DNA from: Impatiens glandulifera
Taxonomy: Eukaryota; Streptophyta; Magnoliopsida; Ericales; Balsaminaceae
DNA length: 64,000 nucleotides
Direction: 5' to 3'
Assembly (NCBI RefSeq): GCF_907164915.1
Contig: NC_061866.1
Span: 53,943,814 to 54,007,813, forward strand
In this document: positions 63,135 through 64,000 of the stretch, piece by piece
How the letters are laid out: every line of letters starts with the position of its first letter
How positions within the stretch are numbered: the stretch's first letter is position 1
Made by a program: the position numbers and the translations under genes
The notes under the pieces: model-generated
The model's input: the letters and a program-made list of their open reading frames with translations, nothing else
Databases searched by the model: none
Told to the model about the DNA's origin: nothing

Positions 63135-64000
63135 GGCTACGTCTATTTTCAGGGAACTTTAATCTGGACCTGTTCTAAACCCCCAAAACAATGAGAATAT
63201 AATATATGTCAAAAATATTTTATTATTTAACCTTAAATTTTGTTAGATAGATAAATAAAAAACAATAATTTAACTCTCCAGCATTGGTTTCTTATAACAA
63301 CTTTTTTTTCCATATTTACCCTAAATCTTTAAAATCTCGAATTACTTAAAATCTTATGATTTTAGGATTTTAAATTTTACTATTTAATTTTAAATTAATT
63401 ATTAAATAAATAAATTCTTACTATTTTAAATTTACTATAATAAAATTTTAGATTTTATAAATAATTTATATTTTACGATTTTATACACAATTTTATGTTA
63501 AAATAAATTATAAATTAAAAAATATATAATTTATTCAAATTAATTAATTAATATAATTAAATTTGTAAATATAATTTTTTATAATGTTATTTATTTATTA
63601 ATTTTATATTTAAATATATTAATTTTTTAAATTGGTTAGGTATAAAATAATTAATTATATATATAATAATAATAATAATATATAACTAATATTTTTTCAA
63701 ATTAAACTCTTAAAATTTTAAATAAATTTTAGATTTTACGAGTTTACACCTAGCAACCGATTTCATGTAAACTCTCTATTAAACCATTTTGATTGTACCC
63801 TCATTTCATATATTAAATTTTAAATCATTCTAACTAGATATCATAAAACCTTAATTTGTATAAATAAAGTAGATTTGTTTTTAAACTAATTACGTATATT
63901 TATAAATTTTGTATATATTTTAAAATATTTAATGGTGAGAGTGTTTTTTTTTTTATTATACTGGGAAGTCCAGCTAAACAAATAATTTGCTAAACAAATA
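62967..64000. other. RPB2 upstream region and AT-rich intergenic DNA
   Basis: The RPB2 5' leader and promoter should lie immediately upstream of 62966. An ATT microsatellite of about 21 units spans 63072-63134. The rest is very AT-rich with no ORF of convincing composition and no recognised repeat. Confidence 0.6.

Overview
The window is plant nuclear DNA, almost certainly a eudicot. It is AT-rich, its genes have many short GT-AG introns, and it contains a Ty1/copia-type LTR retrotransposon, a FAR1/Mutator-type transposase and a normal host RNA polymerase II gene. Some retrotransposon ORFs resemble proteins I associate with Lamiales genomes, but that is only a hint.

Layout. 1-2310: AT-rich intergenic DNA with two copies of one MITE-like repeat in opposite orientation. 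2311-52731: one very large inverted-repeat element of about 50.4 kb (about 36 kb without a later insertion). The left arm (2311-16951) and right arm (23681-52731) are reverse complements and share the same gene order. From the outside inwards this is a GC-rich terminal segment, subterminal repeats, Ulp1/SUMO-protease-like gene A, an iteron array, a DUF7745/plant-mobile-domain-like gene, a 96-residue ORF, and a second Ulp1-like gene B. The 6.7 kb unique centre (16952-23680) holds the catalytic exons of gene B, a FAR1/MULE transposase and a five-exon tandem-BRCT gene that looks captured from a host BRCA1/BARD1-type gene. 26599-40662: a 14.1 kb copia-type retrotransposon sits in intron 2 of the right-arm B copy. 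It has intact gag and pol plus three paralogous accessory ORFs, each with its own TATA box. 52732-56275: AT-rich intergenic DNA with microsatellites. 56276-57228: a small five-exon host gene of unknown function. 57425-62966: RPB2 (second-largest subunit of RNA polymerase II), 23 exons on the minus strand. 62967-64000: its AT-rich upstream region.

State of the element. The arms decay in a complementary way. A is frameshifted on the left but open on the right (1075 codons). The DUF7745-like gene is open on the left but has two nonsense codons on the right. Both B copies are frameshifted, and the right one also lacks its protease exons. The transposase has an in-frame stop at the start of its third exon in the splice model I favour. 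The element therefore looks old and probably cannot move by itself now, whereas the retrotransposon is young (5 differences in 1207 bp of LTR).

Most novel items: the giant palindromic MULE with SUMO-protease, BRCT and transposase cargo; GCGAA...TTCGC-type palindromic iterons upstream of each gene; start codons isolated as three-base exons in three of its genes; and a 140-bp flanking duplication with microhomology at the retrotransposon's truncated LTR.
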